Source: Doris montereyensis | Taxonomy: Eukaryota; Mollusca; Gastropoda; Nudibranchia; Dorididae | Direction: 5' to 3' | Assembly: GCA_037039925.1 (NCBI GenBank) | Contig: JAXRKP010000969.1 | Coordinates: 5,001 to 69,000 of the forward strand | DNA length: 64,000 bases | Part shown: piece after piece, positions 42,880 to 57,500 of the stretch | Numbering within the stretch: the stretch's first letter is position 1 | Layout: the number at the start of each line of letters is the position of its first letter | Notes under the pieces: model-generated | Told to the model about the DNA's origin: nothing | Databases searched by the model: none | What the model saw: the letters and a program-made list of their open reading frames with translations, nothing else | Program-made: the position numbers and the translations under genes

Positions 42880-43720
42880 AATGCTCTTACATAATACTAT
42901 TTTGAAATGTCAAAGGTTTTTTTTCAGAGTTTGTCCCTATCCGTATATTATGTAACAGTGTATGTTTTGTATAATATTGCATAACATTTGGTCCGAGACA
43001 TTTTTTAGGCAATTTTGTCAAGGGTGAATGGAAGGTCTGATATATATATATAATATAGGATATGCGTCTCGGTCTGGCTGCCCAACATGAACCATCTGGC
43101 GCCAACACTCCCAACTTAGTCCCAATATATAATTAGTCTATGACGAGTTTCCGGTGCGTAATAAAGTAGTGACTGCCTAAATGCCCGTTTCGCCTAAAAG
43201 CCTGCAGTCTCAGTGAAATCAATTTTTATATATATATATATACATCTTCTTTTCTTCCATTTGCTTTTAGTTTTCTGCTTCAAATTTTACTGCATGTATT
43301 TTGTATGATTTATGACATTACAGTGTAGTTCATTGTTTTTTTTCACAAGGGTATTTTTTAAAGTTTTTATTTCCCATTCCGTGCTGATATTGGATTGGCT
43401 TGACCGAGAGGCACATCCTGCGAAGTATATCTTTATATGAACTTTATAGTTATCAAAGTGGGAAAAATTATGGCATTGATCTTCTTTGAACTTTTGAAGA
43501 TTCGCCTAGAAAACCTCCTAAAATCTCCTTCCTAAAATTGTTAGATTGCTGACAGTGAATGATATGATCCTTGATTTCTGGAATATGATGCAATCACGTG
43601 TAATAAAAACAAAACAGCCAAAAGAAGTCATCTTTTCGTGACGCACTTTGGCTGACAGTTACCATACTGACTATCTTGAGTTTGCTTTCTTAATTTCTTG
43701 ACCTGTTTGATGTATATTTC
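42880..43720. other. No gene recognised
   Basis: AT-rich, with a short TA run near 43,229-43,242. No supported coding signal. Confidence 0.5.
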
Positions 43721-43721
43721 T

Positions 43722-43832
43722 TTCTTTCTTTATCAGTTCCCATTCTACCTTCCGGAATATTGGTTTAGATGCCCAAAATGATCTGTCTCCAAGCTGCCCT
43801 GTCCTCGCATTTCCTGTTTCTTTTGTGAAAGT
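43722..43832 (-). mobile_element. LINE family A 3' fragment
   Basis: The reverse complement matches the LINE A 3' end: GGGCAGCTTGGAGACAGATCA, TTTTGGGCATCTAAACC, TCCGGAAGGTAGAATGG and a GAAAGAAAG tail. Confidence 0.7.
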
Positions 43833-44154
43833 TGAATTTATTTGCTTTACTCTGACATATTTTCATGTATGTAATATTTTATAAAAATTATTTGCCTTTT
43901 AGCTTCCTAGAATTTTGTTCTTATTATCAATGTATTGTAGCCTCCTTTTCTCATACTGTTTAGACTGACTGACATTGACATATCCATGTTTTATTTCCAT
44001 TTTTATGAAAGCTTGTGATTTATTTTTCTTTGCTTTGGTGAACAACTTACTTCCCTTTTCCCCTCTGTGAACTGCTTACTTTCGTTTGCTTCTTATGAAC
44101 AGAAAACAATCGTTGAGATTGATCATTTTTGAATGTCACTGTTGTGGGCGGATG

Positions 44155-44345
44155 TGGGTGTTAGTATGGTGGTTGGTCCTGCTTCTTTCTTTTTATGATG
44201 ATATGTGAACGGTTGGCGAGAGCTGCTGACAGGTCCCACTTCTTTCCTTTCGCTCTTTCATTTTTAACTTCCATCTTGCTGTTTTCTCTTAATTCACACT
44301 GAGATCACTGCATATCATTGTGGAGAGGGTAAATTCCAGCCAAAC
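44155..44345 (-). repeat. Dispersed repeat family D, copy 7 (inverted)
   Basis: Reverse complement of the family D consensus: TTTACCCTCTCCACAATG (rc, about 44,333) through GTGGGACCTGTCAGCAGC to the CCACATCCGCCCAC end. It carries two adjacent ends, so it may be two overlapping pieces. Confidence 0.65.
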
Positions 44346-44494
44346 CAAGAGTCAGTGTCGGCCTCCCTAAGCATTTACTCGAGTGACAAGTCACTAGCTT
44401 TGAAACCCCCAGGTCACATGCTGGTCAACTGAAATTTAATAATGAAATGGATAATGATGATAATAACATTAACAATAACACTCATCATATCCCA

Positions 44495-44650
44495 ACAACA
44501 AGTGGGCAGTTGACAGGAGGTGCTGGTAGATCCTACTTCTTTCCTTTCACTTTCACTCTGTCTTATTTATCATTTTAGTATTAATACTATATTATATTTA
44601 CTCTTAACTTACTATGAGATTGCCACACATGCTGAACAGTGTATAATTTA
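44495..44650 (-). repeat. Dispersed repeat family D, copy 8 (inverted)
   Basis: Contains GTGGGCAGTTGACAGGAGGTG and GTAGATCCTACTTCTTTCC in reverse orientation; the head is more diverged. Confidence 0.55.
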
Positions 44651-45790
44651 ATGAAAATGAAAACATCCATACACAAACCCATAAGAAAGTTTATTACTGA
44701 TATTTTTTTCTGTCCAAATTTGCTTTGAAAGAGATAGAAGTCTTACTTTCTTTAAAAAAAGTTTTTAAGAATTAGAATAATTGTCAACGAACAATGAATT
44801 CACTGTTTTGGTCATTTTAATTTTCGTAGGCATCTAATAAGAAAGTGTTTTGTTCCTAGAACTAGAACAAACAGTAAAAACACCGAGTTGAGTGTTAAGT
44901 TATTCCTTTTACGTGGACCTCAAACAGATCTGACATGGAAGAGTAATACTGGATTGCCAATCATGTAGTGCCTCTGTTGCCTCTGGAACCAGTTATGGTG
45001 ACTTACACTTCTCCTAAAGAATTTCTATAGGGTCATATTTCCATTTTTATTAGCGGGTTATATTTTTCAGTGTTAAAATGATTGAATGGCCTATAGTACT
45101 ACTTATTTTATTATAAAAACTAATAATTGTGTAATAAATAAAACTAAAATTTAGTCAAATGTTCCATTATCATGTTGGCATTGTGGGTTTTGAAGGGGGT
45201 TTGTTGTTTTTGTGGTTATTTTTCTTTTTAAGGAGAGGGGTGGGGGTTGAGATACATTAAAAAAAATTGATGATTATTCTTTTAATGCTTATATGGATCA
45301 ATTCAATGCTTTGTTTTTCCTGTCTGTCACCATCATCTTACACAGAGAGTGAATATTTTGTCTACACTACTTATTATTTTCTTCCTTGGTGACATTTGAT
45401 TTGGTCAAAAAATCTGTGGAGATGTCACGACATAAATGTTTCTGATTCTAATGACATTTTACCCCCAACTTCATTCCTTACCCATAATTTATCTTCATAT
45501 GAATTATGTTTTAAAATTGATTATATTAATATTTTTTGCATTTTAATCGATTTTTATTGATGTTTATGTCGTGGCTGTTATCTCCGTGAGGAAGTCACCT
45601 CGCCTACTTCTAAGTCATTTCTTGTCATAACCAACCATTTAAGGTGCCATGTTCGTTGTCTGTGCTTCTTTAGACAATACACTTGCATTTTAAACTATAA
45701 ATGTATCTCTTTTTGCCTTTTGAAATTGTACTGTGCTTGTCTCCTTTAGTACCGGTATGGAGAGGTTTTGAGAATGGCTCATATACAACT
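44651..45790. other. No gene recognised
   Basis: Over 1 kb of AT-rich sequence with no coding motif. A G-rich patch is at 45,230-45,250. Confidence 0.5.
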
Positions 45791-45799
45791 ATAACATTA

Positions 45800-45885
<86 letters not shown>

Positions 45886-46058
45886 CTCTCCCCCTCTCCG
45901 TCTGCCTCTCTCTCTCTCTCTCTCCCTCCTCTCTCCTCCCTCCCTCTCTCTCCCTCTCTCCCTCCCTCTCTCCCCCTCGACCCTCTCCCTCCCCCTCTCT
46001 CCACCTCTCCCCCCTCTCCCCTCTCTCTCTCTCCCTCTCCCTCTCTCTCTCTCTCTAC
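45800..46058. repeat. (CT)n microsatellite with CCT variants
   Basis: Pure CT to about 45,882, then CCTCTC-rich imperfect units. Reading frames across it are artefacts. Confidence 0.95.
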
Positions 46059-46541
46059 ATTCCCTCCTAAAACAGCTCTCAATTATATTATAATGATTGC
46101 ACGCCACAAGCGCACGCAGAGTACTCCAACTGTCCATCAGCTGGCGGCAGTGAGCTCCAGCTGGATCCAGTCAACAACAAAAAGAAGAAGAGATTTTGCT
46201 TCATGTAGAATTTACTAGAATAGAGACAGTTACCACTATATTATTCATCATGGATGTAAAATGAGTGGTCGGCAAAAGCATTGACCAACTAGAGAAGTCA
46301 AGCAACAACGAGTGTATATACTGTGTAAGTGTAAGTGGTCCGCTGTTGGATGGCCGACGTGCTGGGTGGGTGTTCAAACTAATCAAATCATCAGTGCAAA
46401 AGAAAGCACTTTGCACTACTAGTATTAGCATTACTAGTTCTAGCAGTCATGACCTGATTGTGCCCCCACCCCCAATCCCCCCTTAGACTCTTGTTGTATG
46501 GGCGTGGAAGATGAGGGCGGAAACACTAATTGAAGTAATTG

Positions 46542-46699
46542 ATGGACATGACTGGGGTCTCTTCTCCGGAAGATTCTTTGCCTTTAGCTCCCATTCAGGT
46601 TCCATCTACTAGTATTAGTAACAGTGCTAGCAAACCTATAAATGGTAATGATGCAGGACTACAAGAAGGAACTCCAATACCGTACCCCAAGTGAAACAG
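46542..46699 (+). CDS. Candidate first coding exon, unknown protein
   Basis: An ATG at 46,542 opens MDMTGVSSPEDSLPLAPIQV, then a Ser/Asn-rich stretch and LQEGTPIPYP. A stop (TGA) follows unless one C is added to the CCCC run at 46,685-46,688. With it the frame reads QVKQ and meets CAG|GTAGGG at 46,699/46,700, a usable donor. The composition is protein-like, but no domain is recognised and no downstream exon was found. An overlapping frame from 46,511 is the main alternative. Confidence 0.3.
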
Positions 46700-46905
46700 G
46701 TAGGGTAGGCCTACATGCAAGCAAGCTATCTACGAGGACGACATGTCTTGAGGTCAATGTAACTTAAGTCATTGTTTGAAATACTTTCATTATTATGTCC
46801 CTTGGTCAAGGAAGTGTGCTAGGTGGTTATGTTTTATTGTTATAATTATATGTGAGTCTCCGTTTCAAGGGTTCCGAACAGAGCTCAAACGTAACCCACC
46901 CCCTT

Positions 46906-46907
46906 TA

Positions 46908-47002
<95 letters not shown>

Positions 47003-47029
47003 ACATATATACATATATATATATATAGA
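46906..47029. repeat. (AT)n microsatellite
   Basis: About 120 bp of TA with a few interruptions, ending in a short GA run at 47,027-47,038. Confidence 0.95.
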
Positions 47030-47282
47030 GAGAGAGAGGTGAAGGTCGATCGTGTTATCATTATCACTATCACGGTAGACTATGTCTTTAAAAGAACTAT
47101 AAATTCTAGACACTATTAGTAATTACTACTATTAGAACAAGTACAGACTATGATTACTATGAAGGGTCGACGTGGGAGGGGAGTTTACAGTACAGTACAC
47201 ACGCCTGCTACTGCTAGGCTTTTCGTCCTAACGCTCTTGACAAGATCTTTCTCTGCATATAGCTGAATTATTATTGACGCCT

Positions 47283-47400
47283 GAGTCAAGCGAGGAAAGT
47301 AGAGTGAAGTACTCTTCCAAAGAGTAAAACAACCCCACTTGTGAAAGTAGTGAGCCTGAACCAATGTCGTGATTATAAGCTCACAACACTACGGTTCACG
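47283..47400 (-). mobile_element. SINE-2 head, inverted fragment
   Basis: The reverse complement shows GAACCGTAGTGTTGTGAGCTT, B-box-region sequence, and the CTTGACTCAGGCGT body joint with ACTCTACTTTCCTC. Confidence 0.65.
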
Positions 47401-47507
47401 TGGGTAATCATGGAAACGCAGAGGAAGAAGTTGCACGTACGTTGCATTAGCAAACTCACTGGGTACAAACCGGACAGAAACGTTTCTCTGTTCTAGTTCT
47501 AGTTCTA

Positions 47508-47765
47508 GAAATGAAGAAAGCGGTGTTCATACAGAAGGTGTATATTATTATTATATGTAGCAATGATTGTGAGAAGAACGTCCATTAAGACAGCCGGAGG
47601 TTGGGAAAAGCACAGCTCAAAAATAATCATGGCAATGGCATCGTTTACAACTGAACAACGATCGCAACTTTCGTCGCAAGGGTGAACATGAATTTGAATA
47701 TCAAAATCATCTAAATCTACACGCCGTCTACATCCAGCTTCAAAACATAATTGAGAAACTGCCAT
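47508..47765 (-). CDS. Unidentified open frame, 86 residues
   Basis: Minus-strand frame MAVSQLCFEAGCRRRVDLDD... followed by HPCDESCDRCSVV and a hydrophobic C-terminal half. It is not a simple-repeat artefact and lies in otherwise unique sequence, directly beside the 52-bp satellite whose inverted first unit overlaps the start codon. No family was recognised. It could be an exon or chance. Confidence 0.25.
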
Positions 47766-48537
47766 GAGTATCGTAGCATGTCAGTTTATAGCTACGATAC
47801 TCATCTCGGTGTTGTAGGTTTATCGCTGACTGACACTAACACTGACATGCTACGATACTCATCTCGGTCATTGTAGGTTTATTGCTGACTGACACTGACA
47901 TGCTACGATACTCATCTCGGAGATGTATGTTTATAGCTGACTAACACTGATATGCTATGATACTCATCTCGGTGTTATATGTTAACTGCTGACTGACACT
48001 GACATGCTACGATACTCATCTCGGTGTTGTAGGTTTATTGCTGACTGACACTGACATGCTACGATACTCATCTCGGTGTTGTATGTTTATATCTGACTGA
48101 CACTGACATGCTACGATACTCATCTCGGTGTTGTAGGTTTATTGCTGACTGACACTGACATGCTACGATACTCATCTCGGAGATGTATGTTTATAGCTGA
48201 CTGACACTGACATGCTACGATACTCATCTCGGTGTTGTATGTTTATAGCTGACTGACACTGACATGCTACGATACTCATCTCGGTGTTGTATGTTTATAG
48301 CTGACTGACACTGACATGCTACGATACTCATCTCGGTGTTGTATGTTTATAGCTGACTGACACTGACATGCTACGATACTCATCTCGGTGTTGTAGGTTT
48401 ATAGCTGACTGACACTGATATGCTATGATATTTAACTGCTGACTACGATACTCATCTCGGTGATGTATGTTTATAGCTGACTGACACTGACATGCTACGA
48501 TACTCATCTCGGTGATGTATGTTAATATACTGACTGA
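47763..48537. repeat. 52-bp satellite, 14 units
   Basis: Units contain GCTGACTGACACTGACATG, then CTACGATACTCATCTCGG and a TGTTGTATGTTTATA linker. Fourteen CATCTCGG cores are present. One unit near 48,421-48,450 is truncated. The left border starts with an inverted unit piece (GAGTATCGTAGCATGTCAG at 47,766-47,784), making a hairpin with the first direct unit. Confidence 0.95.
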
Positions 48538-48598
48538 CATCTAGTCAACAGTAGCAAGGTGTGGGATTATAAATATAATCATATAATATAGATCTATA

Positions 48599-50669
48599 CT
48601 CCATTTCAAAACTCATGTGCGCACATATTGTCCTGTATGTTTGAAACCATCATGTAAATTTGAATGAAACCTGACCTGGTGGTTCAGATTGCATTAAGCT
48701 CTATAATATTTTTGTTTCCCCACGAGTAAGAACTGGTTCCAGAATTTGCTTATTAACGCTATATAAAAACAACGCGGATGCTCAGTCCAATTATTTAAAG
48801 GTTTTACTGTAACTATGAATGAACGAAACACGTTTCATTTTGTTGTATCATAATGGCAACACGCCAAACTCCTGCTTTGCACATGATAAACTCATAAGAA
48901 TGAACGAAACCCAACGCAAAAAAAAACAACAACAAAAACATGTAACAATTTAAGCAACGATACCAAACATGAGTTGGATTCATTTCATTCCAAATTCCCA
49001 ATGGCGTTCCTTCAATTTGTGATTGCAAGATTGCAATCAACTGGAATAACAGATTTAAAATGTAAAATTATGACCCTTCAGAAAAGTGCGTTAACATGCC
49101 CAAATATTTTTACAAGGAAGTCAAACAGGGAAGGCTATTTCATAATATTCAAGACCCGATGAGAAGAACGAGACATGCAATAGGAATAGACAGAAGAGTT
49201 TTAGGAAGATGGCTGAAAGATTTGAATGTCCAAAGTGTTAAGGCAAAGCTAGACAGGAAGGAAGGCAAAAGGAGAAGGTAGACGATTTAGATAAAGATGT
49301 TATACAGAGAGAAATTAACAAGATGCTTCAAGAGCAAAATTTGGTTACTCTACGGAAACTTAGATTGAAACTCCAGGAGAAAAATGAGATTTGTGTGTCT
49401 AAATCTACTTCGTGGAGGATTGTTAAAGGTGCTGGATGTACTTTCAGGGAATCAACGTTTGGAAGAAATCTTCTTTGTAGCAGCAAGGAAGGAGTAGGTA
49501 TATTCGACAAATGAAGCAGAAGAGGGACGGAGGCTACAACATCGTCGACATGGATGCCGTGGGTAAATGCTCACCAGACGTATGGAAAGGAATGACAGTC
49601 TATAGACTGAATGAGAAAGAGACAGATTCCGACAAGTAAAGGGAGGAGGATAATTTTGGTACACACTGGAAGCAGAAATCAAGGACTTGTTGCCAATGCA
49701 GAACTTGTCTGTCAGTCACATTTCACAGACAATAGAGATTAGCCTACCAACCACACAGAGATGAGCGGGGCAATATTTTCAAGGAATGGTTAGAATTAGA
49801 ACACAATCTTCTCCCTTCACTGGACAGACCATCGTGTTTGGTGATGGACGACGCATAGTATCACAATATCGTTTGCCAAGAAGACAGACTTATTACATCA
49901 TCTAACACAAAAAACGAGATAAAGACATGGTTACAAAAGGAGAACATCGCCTTTGACAACTCCTGTCGTAAAAAACCCCAGAGCTGCAGCTATTCCTTGT
50001 GAGTAGTAAAAACAAGAAAAAGATCTTCATTATTGATAAGACTATTCAACAGTTTGGACACTCCAGTCTTTACTGACAAAATAAAGGACTTGCATTTATC
50101 CAGCGAAGGACTGTAATTTGTTTCGACATCAGAATATGACTATGAGTGAAATACACTCGACTTTATGTAGAACTATAACTTCATTGTAAACATTACAATT
50201 ACAATCTTTATCTTGAAGAGCCTGTAATAGCTTAGCTGATTATAAAACGCACTCTAATTCACCATATAAAACATCCCTTTCTAATGGGCCGATGGCAGTT
50301 CCAAGCCTGCAACACCATTCATGTCAATGTCATATCATTATTCACTATCTCTTACGTGATGTTATAAATCGGGTACGCAGAGGAAACAAGTTTGCTGTAT
50401 AAGTATTGGTACCCATGAAAACAACCCATGTAACGTTACGTTACCGTAAACATTCTAATACGTGTGGCTACTTTAATGAAAACGTCGCGAAACATCATAG
50501 GAATTTGCGATTGCGTAATAATAGTAAAAGGTACAGAACTCGTATTATTCAATATTCGTAAGGTTTAAGAATATCTAAGACTGCATGCAAAGTTTCACGC
50601 TAATGTGTGCTATGGTTGCTGAGATATAAGTCGATATGTGTGTACATGAGTTTTGAAATTGAAATGGAC
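48599..50669 (+). mobile_element. 2.07-kb DDE transposon with TIRs, decayed
   Basis: Left terminal CTCCATTTC and right terminal (rc) GTCCATTTC are followed by shared TTTCAAAACTCATGT(G/A)C(G/A)CACATAT. TA flanks both ends (48,597-48,598 and 50,670-50,671). The interior carries a broken transposase on the plus strand. TA target duplication and the DDE-type sequence point to the Tc1/mariner superfamily. Confidence 0.8.
48974..50110 (+). pseudogene. Tc1/mariner-superfamily (DDE_3-like) transposase, broken
   Basis: Pieces in several frames. The N-terminal HTH region is MRRTRHAIGIDRRVLGRWLK (about 49,156-49,215). A second helical region follows with LVTLRKLRLKLQEKNEICVS and TSWRIVKGAGCTF (49,344-49,445). 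The C-terminal catalytic segment (about 49,780-49,990) shows EWLELEHNLLPSLDRPSCLV, MDDA, YHN, then a TSSNTKNEIKTWLQKENIAF block. This layout (D-x-A-x-YHN then K.EI..WL...I) is typical of invertebrate DDE_3 transposases. Stops and frameshifts are frequent, including TAG directly after MDDA. Confidence 0.75.
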
Positions 50670-50723
50670 TACATTATATTATAGGTCTACATCTAGGCGC
50701 CTAAGTCAACTTGTACTCGAAAC

Positions 50724-51143
<420 letters not shown>

Positions 51144-51190
51144 TTATTGTGCTTAGTGTCACCGGGGGTGACACATGCTTGTAAATAATG

Positions 51191-52468
<1,278 letters not shown>

Positions 52469-52540
<72 letters not shown>
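52469..52540. repeat. (AT)n microsatellite
   Basis: About 72 bp of TA, 150 bp before the large satellite. Confidence 0.97.
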
Positions 52541-52545
<5 letters not shown>

Positions 52546-52687
52546 ATATGTATATACTATAATTTGAAACATATTATTTTCCTATAGTAATAGTAAGGTG
52601 CATAAGACCATCATACATAGTTGGATACACGTTCATGAATTCTATCTATTATATTTATTATCATTTTATTTCACACAAGCAAAATAG

Positions 52688-54500
52688 TACGAGTTACTTA
52701 GCCTAGGCTGCATGATATACAGCGGTAAAACCTAGTAACGAGTTACTTAGCCTAGGCTGCATGATATACAGCGGTTAAACCTAGTAACGAGTTGCTAGAC
52801 TAGGCTGCATGATATACAGCGGTAAAACCTAGTAACGAGTTGCTAGATTAGGCTGCATGATATACAGCGGTAAAACCTAGTAACGAGTTGCTAGACTAGG
52901 CTGCATGATATACAGCGGTAAAACCTAGTAACGAGTTGCTAGATCAGGCTGCATGATATACAGCGGTAAAACCTAGTAACGAGTTGCTAGACTAGGCTGC
53001 ATGATATACAGCGGTAAAACCTAGTAACGAGTTGCTAGACTAGGCTGCATGATATACAGCGGTAAAACCTAGTAACGAGTTGCTAGATTAGGCTGCATGA
53101 TATACAGCGGTAAAACCTAGTAACGAGTTGCTAGACTAGGCTGCATGATATACAGCGGTAAAACCTAGTAACGAGTTGTTAGATTAGGCTGCATGATATA
53201 CAGCGGTAAAACCTAGTAACGAGTTGTTAGATTAGGCTGCATGATATACAGCGGTAAAACCTAGTAACGAGTTGCTAGATTAGGCTGCATGATATACAGC
53301 GGTAAAACCTAGTAACGAGTTACTAGATTAGCTGCATGATATACAGCGGTGAAACCTAGTAACGAGTTACTAGATTAGGCTGCATGATATACAGCGGTAA
53401 AACCTAGTAACGAGTTATAGATTAGGCTGCATGATATACAGCGGTAAAACCTAGTAACGAGTTGTTAGATTAGGCTGCATGATATACAGCGGTAAAACCT
53501 AATAACGAGTTGTTAGACTAGACTGCATGTTATACAGCGGTAAAACCTAGTAATGAGTTGCTAGACTAGACTGCATGTTATACAGCGGTAAAACCTAGTA
53601 ACGAGTTACTAGACCAGACTGCATGTTATACAGCAGTAAAACCTAGTAACGAGTTGTTAGATTAGGCTGCATGTTATACAGCGGTAAAACCTAGTAACGA
53701 GTTGTTAGACTAGGTTGCATGATATACAGCGGTAAAACCTAGTAACGAGTTGCTAGACTAGGCTGCATGTTATACAGCGGTAAAACTTGGTAATGAGTTA
53801 TCAGACTAGACTGCATGTTATACAGCGGTAAAACCTAGTAACAAGTTGCTAGACTAGGCTGCATGTTATACAGCGGTAAAACCTAGTAACGAGTTTCTAG
53901 ACTAGCTGCATGATATACAGCGGTAAAACCTAGTAATGAGTTACTAGACTAGACTGCTGCATGTTATACAGCGGTAAAACCTAGTAATGAGTTACTAGAT
54001 TAGACTGCATGTTACACAGCGGTAAAACCTGGTAACGAGTTAGACTAGACTGCATGTTATACAGCAGTAAAACCTAGTAAGAGTTTCTAGACTACGCTGC
54101 ATGATATACAGCGGTAAAACCTAGTAATGAGTTACCAGACTAGACTGCATGTTATACAGCGGTAAAACCTAGTAATGAGTTTCTAGACTAGGCTGCATGT
54201 TATACAGCGGTAAAACCTGGTAATGAGTTACTAGACTAGACTGCATGTTATACAGCGGTAAAACCTAGTAATGAGTTGCTAGACTAGACTGCATGTTATA
54301 CAGCGGTAAAACCTGGTAATGAGTTACTAGACTAGACTGCATGTTATACAGCGGTAAAACCTAGTAACATGTTGCTAGACTAGACTGCATGTTATACAGC
54401 GGTAAAACCTGGTAATGAGTTACTAGACTAGACTGCATGTTATACAGCGGTAAAACTTGGTATTGAGTTACTAGACTAGACTGCATGTTATACAGCGGTA
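52688..54500. repeat. Satellite block 1 (48-bp monomers)
   Basis: Units have GAGTTGCTAGACTAGGCTGC, ATGATATACAGCGGTAAAAC and CTAGTAAC. The CCTAGT...ACTAGG pair within each unit can form a 6-bp stem. The first about 800 bp are very homogeneous; GACTGCATGTTATAC variants increase toward 54.5 kb. Confidence 0.95.
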
Positions 54501-57500
54501 AAACTGGGAATGAGTTACTAGACTGCATGATATAACAGGGGTAAAACTTTAATGACCAGTTACTAGACTGCATGATATAACAGCGGTAAAACTTAGTAAC
54601 GAGTTACTAGACTGCATGATATAACAGCGGTAAAACGAGTTACTGACTGCGAGTTACTTAATGACGAGTTAGACTGCATGGTATAACAGCGGTAAAACTT
54701 AATGACGAGTTACTAGACTGCATGATATAACAGGGTAAAACTTAATGACGAGTTACTAGACTGCATGGTATAACAGCGGTAAAACTTAGTAACGAGTTAC
54801 TAGACTGCATGGTATAACAGCGGTAAAACTTAATGACGAGTTACTAGACTGCATGGTATAACAGCGGTAAAACTTAATAACGAGTTACTAGACTGCATGG
54901 TATAACAGCGGTAAAACTTAATAACGAGTTACTAGACTGCAAGGTATAACAGCGGTAAAACTTAATAACGAGTTACTAGACTGCATGGTATAACAGGCGT
55001 AAAACTTAACAACGAGTTACTAGACTGCATGGTATAACAGCGGTAAAACTTAATGACGAGTTACTAGACTGCATGGATAACAGCGGTAAAACTTAATGAC
55101 GAGTTACTAGACTGCATAATATAACAGCGGTAAAACTTAGTAACGAGTTACTAGACTGCATGGAATAACAGCGGTAAAACTTGGTAACGAGTTACTAGAC
55201 TGCATGGATAACAGCGGTAAAACTTGGTAAACGAGTTACTAGACTGCATGGATAACAGCGGTAAAACTTAGTAACGAGTTACTAGACTGCATGGTAAAAC
55301 TTAACAATAACAGACTGCATGGATAACAGCTGTAAAACTTAACAACGAGTTACTAGACTGCATGGATAACAGCGGTAAAAGTTAGTAACGAGTTACTAGA
55401 CTGCATGGTATAACAGCGGTAAAACTTGATGACGAGTTACTAGACTGCATGGTATAACAGCGGTAAAACTTAGTGACGAGTTACTAGACTGCATGGTATA
55501 ACAGCGGTAAAACTTAGTGACGAGTTACTAGACTGCATGGTATAACAGTAGTAAAACTTAGTGACGAGTTACTAGACTGCATGGTATAACAGCGGTAAAA
55601 CTTAGTGACGAGTTACTAGACTGCATGGTATAACAGCAGTAAAAAACTAGACTAGTGACGAGTTACTAGACTGCATGGTATAACAACGGTAAAACCTAGT
55701 AACGAGTTACTAGACTGCATGGTATAACAGTAGTAAAACTTAGTGACGAGTTACTAGACTGCATGGTATAACAGTAGTAAAACTTAGTAACGAGTTACTA
55801 GACTGCATGGTATAACAGCAGTAAAACTTAGTGACGAGTTACTAGACTGCATGGTATAACAGCAGTAAAACTTAGTGACGAGTTACTAGACTGCATGGTA
55901 TAACAACAGTAACGAGTAAAACTTAGTAACGAGTTATACTAGACTGCATGGTATAACAGCAGTAAAACTTAGTAACGAGTTACTAGACTGCATGGTATAA
56001 CAGCGGTAAAACTTAGTGACGAGTTACTAGACTGCATGGTATAACAACGGTAAAACTTAGTAACGAGTTACTAGACTGCATGGTATAACAGCGGTAAAAC
56101 TTAGTGACGAGTTACTAGACTGCATGGTATAACGGCGGTAAAACTTAGTAACGAGTTACTAGACTCCATGGTATAACAGCGGTAAAACTTAGTAACGAGT
56201 TACTAGACTGCATGGTATAACAGTGAGTAAAACTTAGTAACGAGTTACTAGACTGCATGGTATAACAGCGGTAAAACTTAGTAACGAGTTACTAGACTGC
56301 ATGGTATAACAGCAGTAAAACTTAGTGACGAGTTACTAGACTCCATAATATAACAGCGGTAAAACTTAGTAACGAGTTACTAGACTGCATGGTATAAGAG
56401 TGATAAAACTTAGTGATGAGTTACTAGACTGCATGGTATACAGCGATAAAACTTAGTGACGAGTTACTAGACTGTATGGTATAACAGCGGTAAAACTTAG
56501 TGACGAGTTACTAGACTGCATGGTATACAGCGAGTAAAACGTAGTGACGAGTTACTAGACTGCATGGTATAACAGCGGTAAAACTTAGTGACGAGTTACT
56601 AGACTGCATGGTATAACAGCAGTAAAACTTAGTGACGAGTTACTAGACTGCATGGTAAAGACAGCGGTAAAACTTAGCGACGAGTTACTAGACTGCATGG
56701 TATAACGGCAGTAAAACTTAGTGACGAGTTACTAGACTGCATGGTAATAACAGCAGTAAAACTTAGCGTAACGAGTTACTAGACTGCATGGTATAACAGC
56801 AGTAAAACTTAGTGACGAGTTACTAGACTGCATGGTATAACAGCTAGTAAAACTTAGTAACGAGTTACTAGACTGCATGGTATAACAGGTAAAACTTAGT
56901 AACGAGTTACTAGACTGCATGGTATAACAGCGGTAAAACTTAGTAACGAGTTACTAGACTGCATGGTATAACAACGGTAAAACTTAGTAACGAGTTACTA
57001 GACTGCATGGATTACAGCGGTAAAACGTAGTAACGAGTTACTAGACTGCATCGTATAACAACGGTAAAACGTAGTAACGAGTTACTAGACTGCATGGATA
57101 ACAACGGTAAAACCTAGTAACGAGTTACTAGACTGCATGGTATAACAGCGGTAAAACTTAGTAACGAGTTACTAGACTGCATGGTATAACGGAGTAAAAC
57201 TTAGTAACGAGTTACTAGACTCCATGGTATAACAGCGGTAAAACTTAGTAACGAGTTACTAGACTGCATGGATAACAGTGGTAAAACTTAGTAACGAGTT
57301 ACTAGACTGCATAATATACAGCGGTAAAACTTAGTAATGAGTTACTAGACTGCATGGTATAACAGCGGTAAAACTTAGTAACGAGTTACTAGACTGCATG
57401 GATAACAGCGGTAAAACTTAGTAATGAGTTACTAGACTGCATGGTATAACAGCGGTAAAACTTAGTGATGAGTTACTAGACTGCATGGTATAACAGCGAT

